NCBI GenBank assembly: GCA_029721435.1
Contig: CM056583.1
Span: forward strand, 90,947,620 to 91,011,619
DNA from: Gymnothorax reevesii
Lineage: Eukaryota; Chordata; Actinopteri; Anguilliformes; Muraenidae
Direction: 5' to 3'
DNA length: 64,000 bases
Below are positions 35,401 through 46,183 of this stretch, piece by piece. The first letter of the stretch is position 1; each line of letters begins with the position of its first letter. Below the pieces are notes generated by a model. It was not told the origin of the DNA and searched no databases. It saw only the letters and a list, made by a program, of their open reading frames with translations. The position numbers were made by a program, and so were the translations under genes.

Positions 35401-38400
35401 CAGTAACACAACAGTAACACAACAGTTACACAGCAGTAACACAACAGTAACACAGCAGTAACACAGCAGTAACACAACAGTAACACAACAGTTACACAGC
35501 AGTAACACAACAGTAACACAGCAGTAACACAACAGTTACACAGCAGTAACACAGCAGTAACACAACAGTAACACAACAGTTACACAGCAGTAACACAACA
35601 GTAACACAACAGTAACACAGCAGTAACACAGCAGTTACACAACAGTTACACAGCAGTAACACAGCAGTAACACACCAGTAACACAACAGTTACACACCAG
35701 TAACACAGCAGTAACACAACAGTAACACAACAGTAACACAGCAGTAACACAACAGTAACACAGCAGTAACACAACTGTAACACAGCAGTAACACAACAGT
35801 TACACAGCAGTAACACAACAGTAACACAGCAGTAACACAGCAGTAACACTACAGCAGTTACACAGCAGTAACACAGCAGTAACACAACAGTTACACAGCA
35901 GTAACACAGCAGTTACACAGCAGTAACACAACAGTTACACAGCAGTAACACAGCAGTAACACAACAGTTACACAACAGTAACACAGCAGTAACACAACAG
36001 TAACACAGCAGGAACACCACAGTAACACAGCAGTAACACAGCAGTAACACAACAGTTACACAACAGTAACACAGCAGTAACACAACAGTAACACAGCAGG
36101 AACACCACAGTAACACAGCAGTAACACAACAGTTACACAGCAGTAACACAGCAGTTACACAGCAGTAACACAACAGTTACACAGCAGTAACACAGCAGTA
36201 ACACAACAGTTACACAACAGTAACACAGCAGTAACACAACAGTAACACAGCAGGAACACCACAGTAACACAGCAGTAACACAACAGTAACACAGCAGTAA
36301 AACAACAGTAACACAGCAGTAACACAGCAGTAACACAACAGTTACACAGCAGTAACACAGCAGTAACACACCAGTAACACAACAGTAACACAGCAGTAAC
36401 ACAACAGTAACACAACAGTTACACAGCAGTAACACAACAGTTACACAACATTTACACAGCAGTAACACAACAGTAACACAACAGTAACACAGCAGTTACA
36501 CAACAGTTACACAGCAGTAACACAGCAGTAACACCACAGTAACACAGCAGTAACACAACAGTAACACAGCAGTAACACAGCAGTAACACAACAGTAACAC
36601 AGCAGTAACACAACAGTTACACAGCAGTAACACAACAGTAACACACCAGTAACACAGCAGTAACACAACAGTAACACAACAGTTACACAGCAGTAACACA
36701 ACAGTAACACAGCAGTAACACAACAGTTACACAGCAGTAACACAACAGTAACACAACAGTTACACAGCAGTAACACAACAGTAACACAACAGTTACACAG
36801 CAGTAACACAGCAGTTACACAACAGTTACACAGCAGTAACACAGCAGTAACACACCAGTAACACAACAGTTACACACCAGTAACACAGCAGTAACACAAC
36901 AGTAACACAAAAGTAACACAGCAGTAACACAACAGTAACACAGCAGTAACACAACAGTAACACAGCAGTAACACAACAGTTACACAGCAGTAACACAACA
37001 GTAACACAGCAGTAACACAACAGTAACACAGCAGTAACACAGCAGTAACACTACAGCAGTTACACAGCAGTAACACAGCAGTAACACAACAGTTACACAG
37101 CAGTAACACAGCAGTTACACAGCAGTAACACAACAGTTACACAGCAGTAACACAGCAGTAACACAACAGTTACACAACAGTAACACAGCAGTAACACAAC
37201 AGTAACACAGCAGGAACACCACAGTAACACAGCAGTAACACAACAGTAACACAGCAGTAACACAGCAGTAAAACAACAGTAACACAGCAGTAACACAGCA
37301 GTAACACAACAGTTACACAGCAGTAACACACCAGTAACACAGCAGTAACACACCAGTAACACAACAGTAACACAGCAGTAACACAACAGTAACACAACAG
37401 TAACACAGCAGTAACACAGCAGTAACACAGCAGTAACACAACAGTTACACAACAGTTACACAGCAGTAACACAACAGTAACACAGCAGTAACACAGCAGT
37501 TACACAACAGTTACACAGCAGTAACACAGCAGTAACACCACAGTAACACAGCAGTAACACAGCAGTAAAACAACAGTAACACAGCAGTAACACAACAGTA
37601 ACACAACAGTTACACAGCAGTAACACACCAGTAACACAGCAGTAACACACCAGTAACACAACAGTAACACAACAGTTACACAACAGTAACACAACAGTTA
37701 CACAGCAGTAACACAGCAGTAACACAACAGTAACACAGCAGTAACACAACAGTTACACAACAGTTACACAGCAGTAACACAACAGTAACACAGCAGTAAC
37801 ACAACAGTTACACAGCAGTAACAGAGCAGTAACACAACAGTTACACAGCAGTTACACAGCAGTAACACAACAGTAACACAGCAGTAACACAACAGTTACA
37901 CAACAGTTACACAGCAGTAACACAACAGTAACACAGCAGTTACACAGCAGTAACACAGCAGTTACACAACAGTAACACAACAGTAACACAGCAGTAACAC
38001 AACAGTTACACAACAGTAACACAACAGTTACACAGCAGTAACACAGCAGTAACACAGCAGTTACACAGCAGTTAAACAACAGTTACACAGCAGTATCACA
38101 ACAGTAACACAGCAGTAACACAACAGTAACACAGCAGTAACACAACAGTAATACAACAGTAACACAGCAGTAACACAACAGTAACACAACAGTTACACAA
38201 CAGTAACACAACAGTAACACAGCAGTAACACAGCAGTAACACAACAGTTACACAGCAGTAACACAACAGTAACACAGCAGTAACACAACAGTAACACAGC
38301 AGTTACACAGCAGTAACACAACAGTAACACAGCAGTAACACAACAGTTACACAACAGTAACACAGCAGTAACACAACAGTAATACAACAGTTACACAACA

Positions 38401-38500
38401 GTAACACAGCAGTAACACAACAGTAGCACAGCAGTAACACAACAGTAACACAGCAGTAACACAGCAGTTACACAACAGTTACACAGCAGATACACAACAG
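26405..38500. repeat. 12.1-kb satellite of an 11-bp unit, about 1,100 copies
   Basis: The unit is CAGTAACACAA with two mainly two-state positions: base 5 (A or T) and base 11 (A or G). This gives CAGTAACACAG, CAGTTACACAG and so on. From the first unit at 26405 to the last tracked unit at 38487 is 12,082 bp, or 1,098 x 11 + 4. The three indels I saw are -2 near 31419, +3 near 35850 and +3 near 37052, which sum to +4, so the register is accounted for. Rarer marker variants (CATTAACACAA, AATAACACACC, GGAACACCA, CACAGGAGTAAC) recur in blocks and show higher-order duplication. The minus strand has no stop in any frame of the unit, so it shows many Cys/Val/Leu-rich ORFs that are not genes. Confidence 0.98.
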
Positions 38501-40230
38501 ATGAGACATGATGAAGTCTGGAATATGTCATTGGAATAATAGTTGACTCATTAAAGACTTTCACAGCTATAATTGCATTTCCTTTCTCTGCTTGGAGATA
38601 TTAATATTTTTCCAATAAATATTTAATTCAGTATTTGACATTAATTTAAAATGTCATAACATCAATTAAAAAAAAAACTTAAAATCAAAATTATGTGAAG
38701 TGAATTATTGATATTTGCAAGACATTACGACTAGAAGAATCAAGAAGGAACTTCGGTTATTAATGGCGCGCCCTGCTCGAGAGGGAGCGTTGGGAAGGAC
38801 GGTTGATGACTGTTCATCATTCTTTGTAGAGCTGGAGCGCATGCATCACTGATCTTATCAGTGAGCTTCACATCTCATTCAGGTGATGCCAATGTAAAGT
38901 AACGGTAATGTTTGGGACTTTGAGGTCTTAAGCAATTTTATTTCCCCGTATGTGAAAAGTCAATCATGAATATTTTGTAATTGAGGCTTAAACCCTTTTA
39001 TGGTTTTCTAACGTAACAAGCTAGAGGCATTAGTTTAGATGTACTTGCACAACTTCAGGCGAACGTAACGTTAGTTAGCTCGCTAGCTAGCAAGCTCGTC
39101 AATCGAAATTCAAACGTGGCTAATGTTCAACGTCAAGTCAGCTGGCCGGTAGGTTGCTATTATGTTCAAGTCGTACCGTATACTAGCTGATGTTTGGGAG
39201 TTAAGCTGATGTAGCTGGCCAGAAATGTGGGTATTACCTGCTTTTATAATCAAGCATCATGAAAATATGTACCGCTGTCTGAACACCGCTAATGCTAAAC
39301 ATTGCGCGAAATTGGTTAATGACAGGCAGGATAGCTAAGTTAGCACATTAGGTCGATGTGCAGACATTGCCACTTCAGCAACCTGAAGCTGACATGGCTA
39401 CCTTGCTGTGTTAGCTGTATTGAATGTTTACGTGACTGTCACAAGCTAATATAAGTTAGTTTTTGAGATTGAGCTTTTAAAATCTTGTTTGGTGTGTAAG
39501 GCAGGTGTCTTGTTGTGTATTAGTCCTTGCCTTAACTACTCAATTATATTTGACATGGCACATAACTTTAATTCAGCTGTTTAAAAATGTGTATGTTCAC
39601 TGAATGACACTTTTTGCAGTCAAAGAAAGGAACCGATTAGCTCACACATCTTAGTTGAAAACAGTCGTGATAATGTTTATACAGGATGCTAAAGATGATA
39701 CAGAACATGTGTATACATATTACTGAAGCTCATGAGTAATCACTTCTTGCCAAAACATAACCAGTCTGCTCAGAGCTTTCATGTAAGTGTATTCTGTCAC
39801 TAAAGAGGATAATTTGCAATAAAAACCCCACTGAATCAAAGTTTTATTTCTTCTCTTGGAACTGAATAAATGTTTCTGTAGGACCAGCAAAGCACACTTG
39901 GTTTTTAACATCCAGTAGCGTAATTGAAAGTCTGCAGTTTGGCTTTACAGAGCTAGCTTGTCAATATTGTTGACTGGACGAATCTAAAAACATTGAGAAT
40001 TGTTCCATCAATAACAATAGCATTTTGGACAAAGAGGAAGCATGATTGTTTCCTTTCTGTCAACATGCACGATACTGCTAGAAAATACAATAATATAGTA
40101 CATTTACAGTCATTATCTACCATTTTGAAGATATTCCTCTTCTTGTTTCTTGTTGCCTTTTTTTCTTGCATCTGCCTTGGTGTCTGATATGACGTGACAC
40201 AGAGGCCATTTCTCTTATCCACTCTTCAAC
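38501..40230. other. Right flank of the satellite; no gene recognised
   Basis: AT-rich with TTAGCTAGCT-type motifs common in fish intergenic DNA. A short GC-richer patch at 38763-38890 contains the perfect hairpin CACTGATcttATCAGTG. From about 40000 the sequence is probably the 5' flank of the Tc1 fragment. Confidence 0.4.
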
Positions 40231-40548
40231 ATGGGAAAGACAAAGGAACACCCCATTCAAGTAAGGCAGATGTGTGTCAACCTTCACAAGTCAGGCAATG
40301 GCTACAAGAAAATAGCCACTCGCCTGCACCTGCCCATATCTACTGTCAGAGGAATCATTAAGAGGTTTAAAACAATTGGAACAGTGGTAAACAAGTCTGG
40401 ACGAGGACGCAAGGTTATTTTGCCACCACACACAGTCAGGAGGATGGTAAGAGAAATAAAAAGTTCTCCAAAGCTCATTGTTAAAGAATTGCAACAAATG
40501 GTAGCATCTTGGGGTCATAAAGTCTCCAAAACTACCAAATTATTTTTA
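40231..40548 (+). pseudogene. Tc1-like transposase N-terminal domain, truncated
   Basis: MGKTKEHPIQVRQMCVNLHK starts an open frame that continues with GNGYKKIATRLHLPISTVRG, IIKRFKTIGTVVNKSGRGRK and VRRMVREIKSSPKLIVKELQ. This is the bipartite paired-like DNA-binding domain of Tc1 transposases, with its Gly-Arg-Gly-Arg linker between the two helix-turn-helix units. The initiator and frame are intact for about 100 residues. At about 40548 it runs directly into a CCAGCA-motif repeat, so the DDE catalytic domain is lost. Confidence 0.9.
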
Positions 40549-40555
40549 TATCCTG

Positions 40556-40935
40556 CTGGTGGTGAGGATGGTCCACCAGCATGGAACAGCACCAAACACA
40601 CAACATATGCTGGTCATGCTGTTCACCAGCATAAACCAGCATGTGCTGATCACCAGAATTAACCAGCATGTGCTGATCACCAGCGTAAACTCGCATGTGC
40701 TGATCACCAGCATAAACCAGCATGTGCTGATCACCAGCATAAACCAGCATGTGCTGATCACCAGCGTAAACCAGCATGTGCTGGTCACCAGCGTAAACCA
40801 GCATGTGCTGGTCACCAGCGTAAACCAGCATGTGCTGGTCACCAGCATAAACCAGCATACATGTGGCCAAAACACAACATATGCTGGTCATCAGTAAGAC
40901 CAGCACATGCTGGTCTGTGCTGGTTTTTTCAGCAG
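40556..40935. repeat. CCAGCA-motif tandem repeat, block 2 (27-bp unit)
   Basis: The unit CACCAGCATAAACCAGCATG plus TGCTGAT (27 bp) is repeated about eight times with AGCGT/AGCAT and GATC/GGTC variants, flanked by GCTGGTGGTGAGGATGGTCC at the left and GCTGGTTTTTTCAGCAGG at the right. The motif is the same as at 24690-25160. It interrupts the Tc1 fragment. Confidence 0.9.
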
Positions 40936-42061
40936 GGTACGGATGCCAACATACTGCGTCGATTAGCTATGAATATTCCACTGCAAGGTTTACCTAACGT
41001 CTAGTTATCGATGTAATTTGCTAGCTGACCTAGTGGAGGATGGCAATCATAGTCATGCTCCTGAGGTGATCCCGGAGCCTGATCCCGGAGGTGCTTTCGT
41101 CCAGACTTCTCATGGACCAGAATGTCCCTCTCCTCAAAATGCATTGCACACACCAGAGCGCAACCTTCCTTGATTGTAAATTCTCTTCCCTCATCTCTTC
41201 GTATGGCCCAAATCCATCTCCTCCGAAGTTTCTCCTCGGTCGGAAAATTATGAAAAGACAGATAGGGCTGCGTCTGCTTCGAATTTTTACAGAGGAACTG
41301 AGCAAAACTGCTTGTTTTTGCACTGCGCCATAGCAGTTTCGCAGGTAGAAAAAGAACGGAAGTGGATTTACATGCTTTCAGGTTTGTACACCCAGAAATG
41401 TGAAATAGGGCTATATATCGTCCCCAGCTGAGTCTAACGGTGAATGAGTGGATATCTGAAGAATCCTCTGTCTTGAGTGGCTGCGTCCATCATTGTCAAT
41501 GACATTGACTGAATGTCCCACTCAAGACAGAAGATCAGTGGCGTAGCCAGCGGGGGTGCTAAGACATGTCCCTTTTTGACTGCCATTAGTAGTTCTCAAT
41601 CATTTTCAATCATTGATGCGTTTTCCAATTATCGTAGTTGGCAACCGAAGACACGGTTTCTCTCCATATGCGATCTAACAGCGATTAAATCATGGGTTAA
41701 ATTCAGTACAGTTGTGGAACAAGAACAGAGAATTGGGCGCACAAAACTTCCGTTTAAAACAATTATTAGTCCTGCTATTAGTGCTGCTTGTTCTCCCCGA
41801 TTAGGTAATAGACAATCATACATCTGGACGCATGTCTGTGGAGCGCTCTCGGAGTGAACCTTCTGTTAATTATGAAAATGACTGAGAACAGGTCAGGACC
41901 AATAATTGTTTTAAATGGTAGTTTTTTACAACCCAGTTCAAAAAAAGCCTTTGAAAAGACATACGAAAATATTTTAAACATACATACAAATTTATTTATA
42001 TGTGCAAAGTGCATTTCAGAGCGCATTATAAAGAAAATGAAGAATATGAAAACTGCATTCG
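40936..42061. other. No gene recognised; one short inverted repeat
   Basis: At 41747-41775 the sequence CCGTTTAAAACAATTATTAG, followed by TCCTG, is matched inverted at 41900-41930, giving a possible 190-bp MITE. Otherwise nothing is recognised. Confidence 0.4.
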
Positions 42062-42275
42062 TGAATAAAATGCAATTAAATACCAAAATCGCACAAAATA
42101 AATAAGGCCACGAAACTAAATATTGAACTTCTATGAATATTTCTGTATTCAGAGCACAAAATGAGGAGGAACATGACAACTGCATGTATAAAAATGAATA
42201 AAATTACCAAAACCGCAAAACATAAATGAGGCCACAAAACTAAATATTTCGCGTCTATGAATCGCTCTGCATTAC
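42062..42275. repeat. Two-copy tandem duplication
   Basis: GAATAAAAT, ACCAAAA-CGCA-AAA, ATAAATRAGGCCACRAAACT and AAATATT-TCTATGAAT occur in the same order at 42062 and again at about 42195. The copies are diverged, with a period near 130 bp. Confidence 0.6.
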
Positions 42276-42865
42276 ACGCACAGTGTATTACTGCCCACCA
42301 CAGGCCAGATGTATTATGATACATCTCGAATACGCAAAAAAAAAAAAAAGGTCACCTATGGTCACTTTTGAGCTCAACTCTCCTCGCTTATTCCTCTTCC
42401 GCTCAACTCCCCTCGACTCTCCAGAACCTCAACACAACACTTTAAGTGTCAATCGAACAATGGTTACCATGGCTCTAGAGTCAGACGCGCATTAAACATT
42501 ATTCACCTCTGCCAAGGAGATTAAGTTTTTTTGCCGGCGTTGGGTGGTTCGTTTGTTTGTCTGTTAGCAGGATAGTTCAAAAATGGCTGCATAGTTTTCA
42601 ACAAAACTTTGCAGGATGTTTGAGTAGCACATTGGAACATGTGATTAAATGGCATATCTGGGATATACGCCAAAGTTAAAGATTTCAAGTCTTCCCAATG
42701 GGCCGGATTTCGAATGGCCGTGCTTTTGGGTTTTGCTGCCACCTGGCGGTAATATGCAACAATACCCTACATCAGCTAACTCATGAACAGAGTTGCCCTG
42801 GCGTTGCGGAAGTGCTGCGCCCTCTGAGCGCTTTTTTAAAAACCAGCTGTCCGCGTCCCACTCAG

Positions 42866-42899
42866 GACGGGTCTGCGACCCACCAGTTGAGAACCACTG
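42866..42899. mobile_element. hAT-type terminus
   Basis: The reverse complement reads CAGTGGTTCTCAACTGGTGG then GTCGC-GACC, a typical hAT (Charlie-like) terminal inverted repeat. Its partner end is not identified. Confidence 0.5.
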
Positions 42900-42914
42900 C
42901 CTTAGGCAACCCAG

Positions 42915-43190
42915 GTGTTTCCAGTCGATCTAGTCGCCTCGCTCGATGCTGTACAGGAGGAGCATCTGAAGACAGCGACGGGTTTCCAAGGCACCTCAAA
43001 GACTGTGCAGAACGAACTGTTGGACTGCCTGCTGTCAGCGCTAAAAACTCACATTCTAGAGGAAATAAAAAAACGCGGATTACCTTGCTATTCAGACAAA
43101 TGAGACAACTAACATTTCCACCCGCTGCCAGCTGGTGCTTTTGCTACGGTAATTCAAATGAGATGGTGGCTCATTCATCAATCTGTTAAT
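42915..43190 (+). pseudogene. hAT transposase fragment (ZMYM1-like subgroup)
   Basis: The plus strand reads EEHLKTATGFQGTSKTVQNE, LLDCLLSALKTHILEEIKKR. After a one-base frame change near 43080 it continues LAIQTNETTNISTRCQLVLL LR. In this hAT subgroup the first catalytic Asp sits in a V/I-x-x-D-E-T-T-D-x-S motif following SKTIQN-LL. Here the motif is QTNETTNIS, so the Asp is replaced by Asn, and stops follow. Only about 90 residues survive. A hAT-like terminus lies just upstream, but its orientation suggests a different copy. Confidence 0.7.
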
Positions 43191-44489
43191 TTGATGCAAT
43201 ACTTTTATCTATGAGTGTATGTAGCATTTTCAATACTCATTAATCCTCAGTCTTATAAACGTCATTCATGGTGTCCCAGTATATTTTTTGTGAAATAAGT
43301 ATAAAATACTGGTAACCATTCATTGAATTAAACGTTCTTCGTTTGTTCGTAACTTTTTTTAAAACAACTCTGATGGACATAGAACTTCCTGATATTGATC
43401 ATACATAAAACCAGTCAAGGCACCAGGTCCTATGTTGGACATGGTACTTGTTGACCAAGGGCAACTTACGCTCCTCGGAATCAGAAGGTTCTACATCCAT
43501 TTTTGACTGCTTACATCTCTAAGCTTATGGAGATTTTTAACATGTTTGCAATATGTTCAGGGTACCTTCCACAGTCAACAATATTCCTCTCAAAATAAAG
43601 TTTGATAACTCTCTAAACATCAGAGATAAGACAGTTGAAATTTTCAAACTCCATTTTCTGAAAATGAGGAAAAGTGGACACAGAACCAGCGGCTTCTCAA
43701 GAGACGACAAATGAAAGGCGCAAAACGTAACGTTTGATCATCAAAAACAAAAAAATGTTTGGAATCTTACCTTGGAAAATCACTCAAATGCTGACATTAG
43801 TATCAAAATTGTTGCAGATAATATTTGTCTTGATCGACTAATTGAATAATCAGTTAATTGTTGCAGTGCTAATCACATTAGTAACATTTAACTTGATCAT
43901 AAAGTACAGTATTCTCCCAGCCAAAGGTTTCAGTTCAGCCACTTTATATTCATTTATTATACATCCTTTATACAGTGTAAATTTCAGATACATTACTATA
44001 ATCTATCTAATTTTGTTATTGTATATAGTCCACTTTGCACTCTGTTCTAATGGCGTCTCTCTTGCGTAGCCTATTTACTTCGAACGCAGCATTTTATGTG
44101 CTCAACTGTGCACTTCCGCCACAAGGGGGCACTGGCGTAACAGTCAACAGCATTGTGTGTAAAAATGTGTCAACACAATTAAGAAATTTGTTAACATGTC
44201 CAGTTTCAAATGGAAAACTTGTGTTTGTGCAATATGCTGTTTATATTCTTGTGAAAGAATGCCTGAACTTTTTAATACTGGCATTAAATAAGCAGAGCAC
44301 TGGTATTCTGCCATGTGTGTTAAATTGTACTGGGATAGTTACTGAATCTGGCTAAATATACCACAGTCCCACCGAGAATATTTTTCACCAGCCTCCTCTG
44401 CACGGCAGCGGACGTAGCAAAGACTCTGCAGAAAGGTAACATGGACTGCGCTACCCTTTATCTGAGGGGGATAAAGTCAAACAGTCCCA
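43191..44489. other. No gene recognised
   Basis: AT-rich. 43822-43872 contains GATCGACTAATTGAATAATC followed by AGTTAATTGTTGCAG, resembling a common fish repeat end. The GCCACAAGGGGGCACTG motif at about 44118 also occurs widely in repeats. Confidence 0.35.
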
Positions 44490-44750
44490 TTATGGAGATT
44501 TCGATGACGCAGGGAGGCTGTCAATATACTTGCGTGTCTTGTCCATGAAGCTAATGCACTTTCTGGCTTCTCTGGGATAGAGCAGAACAGGCTTCAGATC
44601 TTGTTTGTAACGTTCACCTGCCATCAAGTCTTTCTTCTGCTCGCTGCTTGTCCAGGGATCCAGTGTTTGCAGAAAGGGGGTTCCAGAGTGAGGCTGGGGT
44701 TCAGGGGTAACGCTGTGGTTGGGGGTCTTGGGGATGACATCCCCATAAGC
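44490..44750 (-). CDS. Putative terminal exon of an unidentified protein
   Basis: A minus-strand open frame reads YGDVIPKTPNHSVTPEPQPH, PFLQTLDPWTSSEQKKDLMA, YKQDLKPVLLYPREARKCIS and FMDKTRKYIDSLPASSKSP-stop. The composition is balanced and unlike the AT-rich surroundings, with no low-complexity run, and TTGTCAG immediately upstream (44751-44757) could be a splice acceptor. It does not match any transposase or RT motif I know. I cannot identify the protein family. It could be the last exon of a real gene whose other exons lie outside, or a chance ORF or retro-fragment. Confidence 0.35.
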   Translation of the reverse strand, partial: AYGDVIPKTPNHSVTPEPQPHSGTPFLQTLDPWTSSEQKKDLMAGERYKQDLKPVLLYPREARKCISFMDKTRKYIDSLPASSKSP

Positions 44751-44954
44751 TGACAATATTTTAACTTAATGAGGTGCACTGGTGGCCTCCCCTAGTGTCT
44801 ATTTACCATACATACGTGCGTAAATCTGCCCATAGATTTCACACACCTTTGACATATCATTCAGCTTGATGTAAAATAATAACGGTAAGACACTTATCAT
44901 TTCAAGAAGTACTCTCACAGTGATACACTAATGCACAGAAAGAAAAAAAAAAAC

Positions 44955-44981
44955 ATATATATATATATATATATATATGTG

Positions 44982-45014
<33 letters not shown>
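44955..45014. repeat. (TA)n microsatellite
   Basis: Two runs of TA separated by GTGTATG. Confidence 0.95.
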
Positions 45015-45017
<3 letters not shown>

Positions 45018-45039
45018 ACCTGTAGCAGCCATCAAATTT

Positions 45040-45213
45040 GAGAAGAGCAGATTTTAATGACAAAATTGTAAAATTTTTCAGTTTCAACATTTGCTACGTT
45101 ATTTCTGTTCTATTGTGAATAAGATACTGGCTGGTGAGATATGAAAGTCATTGCGTTTTGATTTTATTCACAATTTACACCTTGTCCCAACTATTTCAAA
45201 ATTGGGGCTGTGT
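45040..45213. mobile_element. 3' end of a Tc1-like element (relic)
   Basis: The order CAGTTTCAACATTTGCTACG, TATTGTGAATAAGATACTGG, CATTGCGTTTTGATTTTATT, CACAATTTACACCTTGTCCC, AACTATTTCAAAATTGGGGC follows the 3' end of a very common fish Tc1-type element (ending roughly CACAGCGTCCCAACTTTTT, GGAATCGGGGTTG). No transposase and no left end are visible. Confidence 0.5.
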
Positions 45214-45432
45214 AATTACAGTAATTTACTTACAAAAACAGATGGCAAGGGACTGAAGGAGAATACAAAATTCCCTCAAAGGAAATTCTTTGGAAGTAGG
45301 CTTCTGACTGGCTCTGGCACCGAAGTCGATTTACCTCATCATTTATCAGCAGGATGAAAACAATGCATTCCGGCCAATCAGCTTCTCAGGAGAGCATGCA
45401 CACTCGCAGAGGGAAGCCCTGGCCCTCCTATG

Positions 45433-45870
45433 TTTGGTCACTTTCAACACGATCACACCCACACCATGTCACAAGTGAGTCTTGGCAAGAAGATTGGAGT
45501 TGAAAACAAAAGAAGTTTAAAGAAAATTGTTAATAAATGTAGCAGCTTACTTATTATGTCATGGTGGCTAGACTGTGTTATTTTGCTATGTATACAATCA
45601 TGTATACGCTTGATATAGCCAACTAACCAGCTAGCTAATGTTAACGGTGGAAGATCTTTGTAAGTAATCGTTGAATTTACATGATATGATTTTGCCCAAC
45701 CTTGACTAAAGCAGCTAGCTATGCAAGGCATGAACTTATCTGATATTTTTTCTGGCACTATTGTGCGTCCCGACTGTACTTTCAGCTTTTTTGGATGTTA
45801 GCTGACTAGGTAGCTCAGGAGTGATTGCAATTACAGCAGGCCGGTTAAGTTAGAGCAAAAACACTTCCAA
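45433..45870. repeat. Dispersed repeat, copy 2
   Basis: This is the counterpart of 3344-3870. Its first segment, CGATCACACCCACACCATGT with GTGAGTCTTGGCAAGAAGAT, is repeated again at 45871-45925, giving a second, local direct duplication about 425 bp apart. Confidence 0.4.
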
Positions 45871-45939
45871 CACAATCACACCCACTCCCATGTTAAAAGT
45901 GAGTCTTGGCAACAAGATTGGAGTTGAAAACGCTGGTTC

Positions 45940-46183
45940 CTTGCATAACCGCGGTTCTATGACTGAGTAGAAGACCACCAGGGTGGTGCTGAAACCACTA
46001 GTGGAAGCATCTGCGCTTCATCGAGAAACGTATTGAAAAGTTGTCACCTCGTGACCAGCCTATATTGTATATATGTGCCACCCACGTCATATCGGTCTAA
46101 TGGTCATTCTCATACATTCCGAGTGACCAAAGACCCTGGCGCTCTTCCACTCAGTCATAGAACGTTGCCACCGGTTATGTTGA
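45940..46183. mobile_element. MITE with inverted repeats
   Basis: TTGCATAACCGCGGTTCTAT then GACTGAGTAGAAGA-C-CCAGGGT at the left is matched inverted at 46120-46180 (GTTCTATGACTGAGTGGAAG, AGCGCCAGGGTC). It is about 240 bp long. Confidence 0.75.

Noticed and set aside
26430..38437. Dozens of minus-strand ORFs of 60-240 codons rich in Cys, Val and Leu (CYCCVTVVLLL period)
   Set aside because: The 11-bp unit has no stop in any minus-strand frame, so ORFs are automatic; the peptide period of 11 residues is just 33 bp. No conserved start or any domain.
26405..38500. CRISPR-like array
   Set aside because: Units are directly adjacent with no spacers, and the genome is vertebrate.
38848..38870. Perfect short hairpin CACTGATcttATCAGTG as a small RNA or terminator
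   Set aside because: A 7-bp stem is expected by chance in 64 kb, and nothing around it supports an RNA gene.
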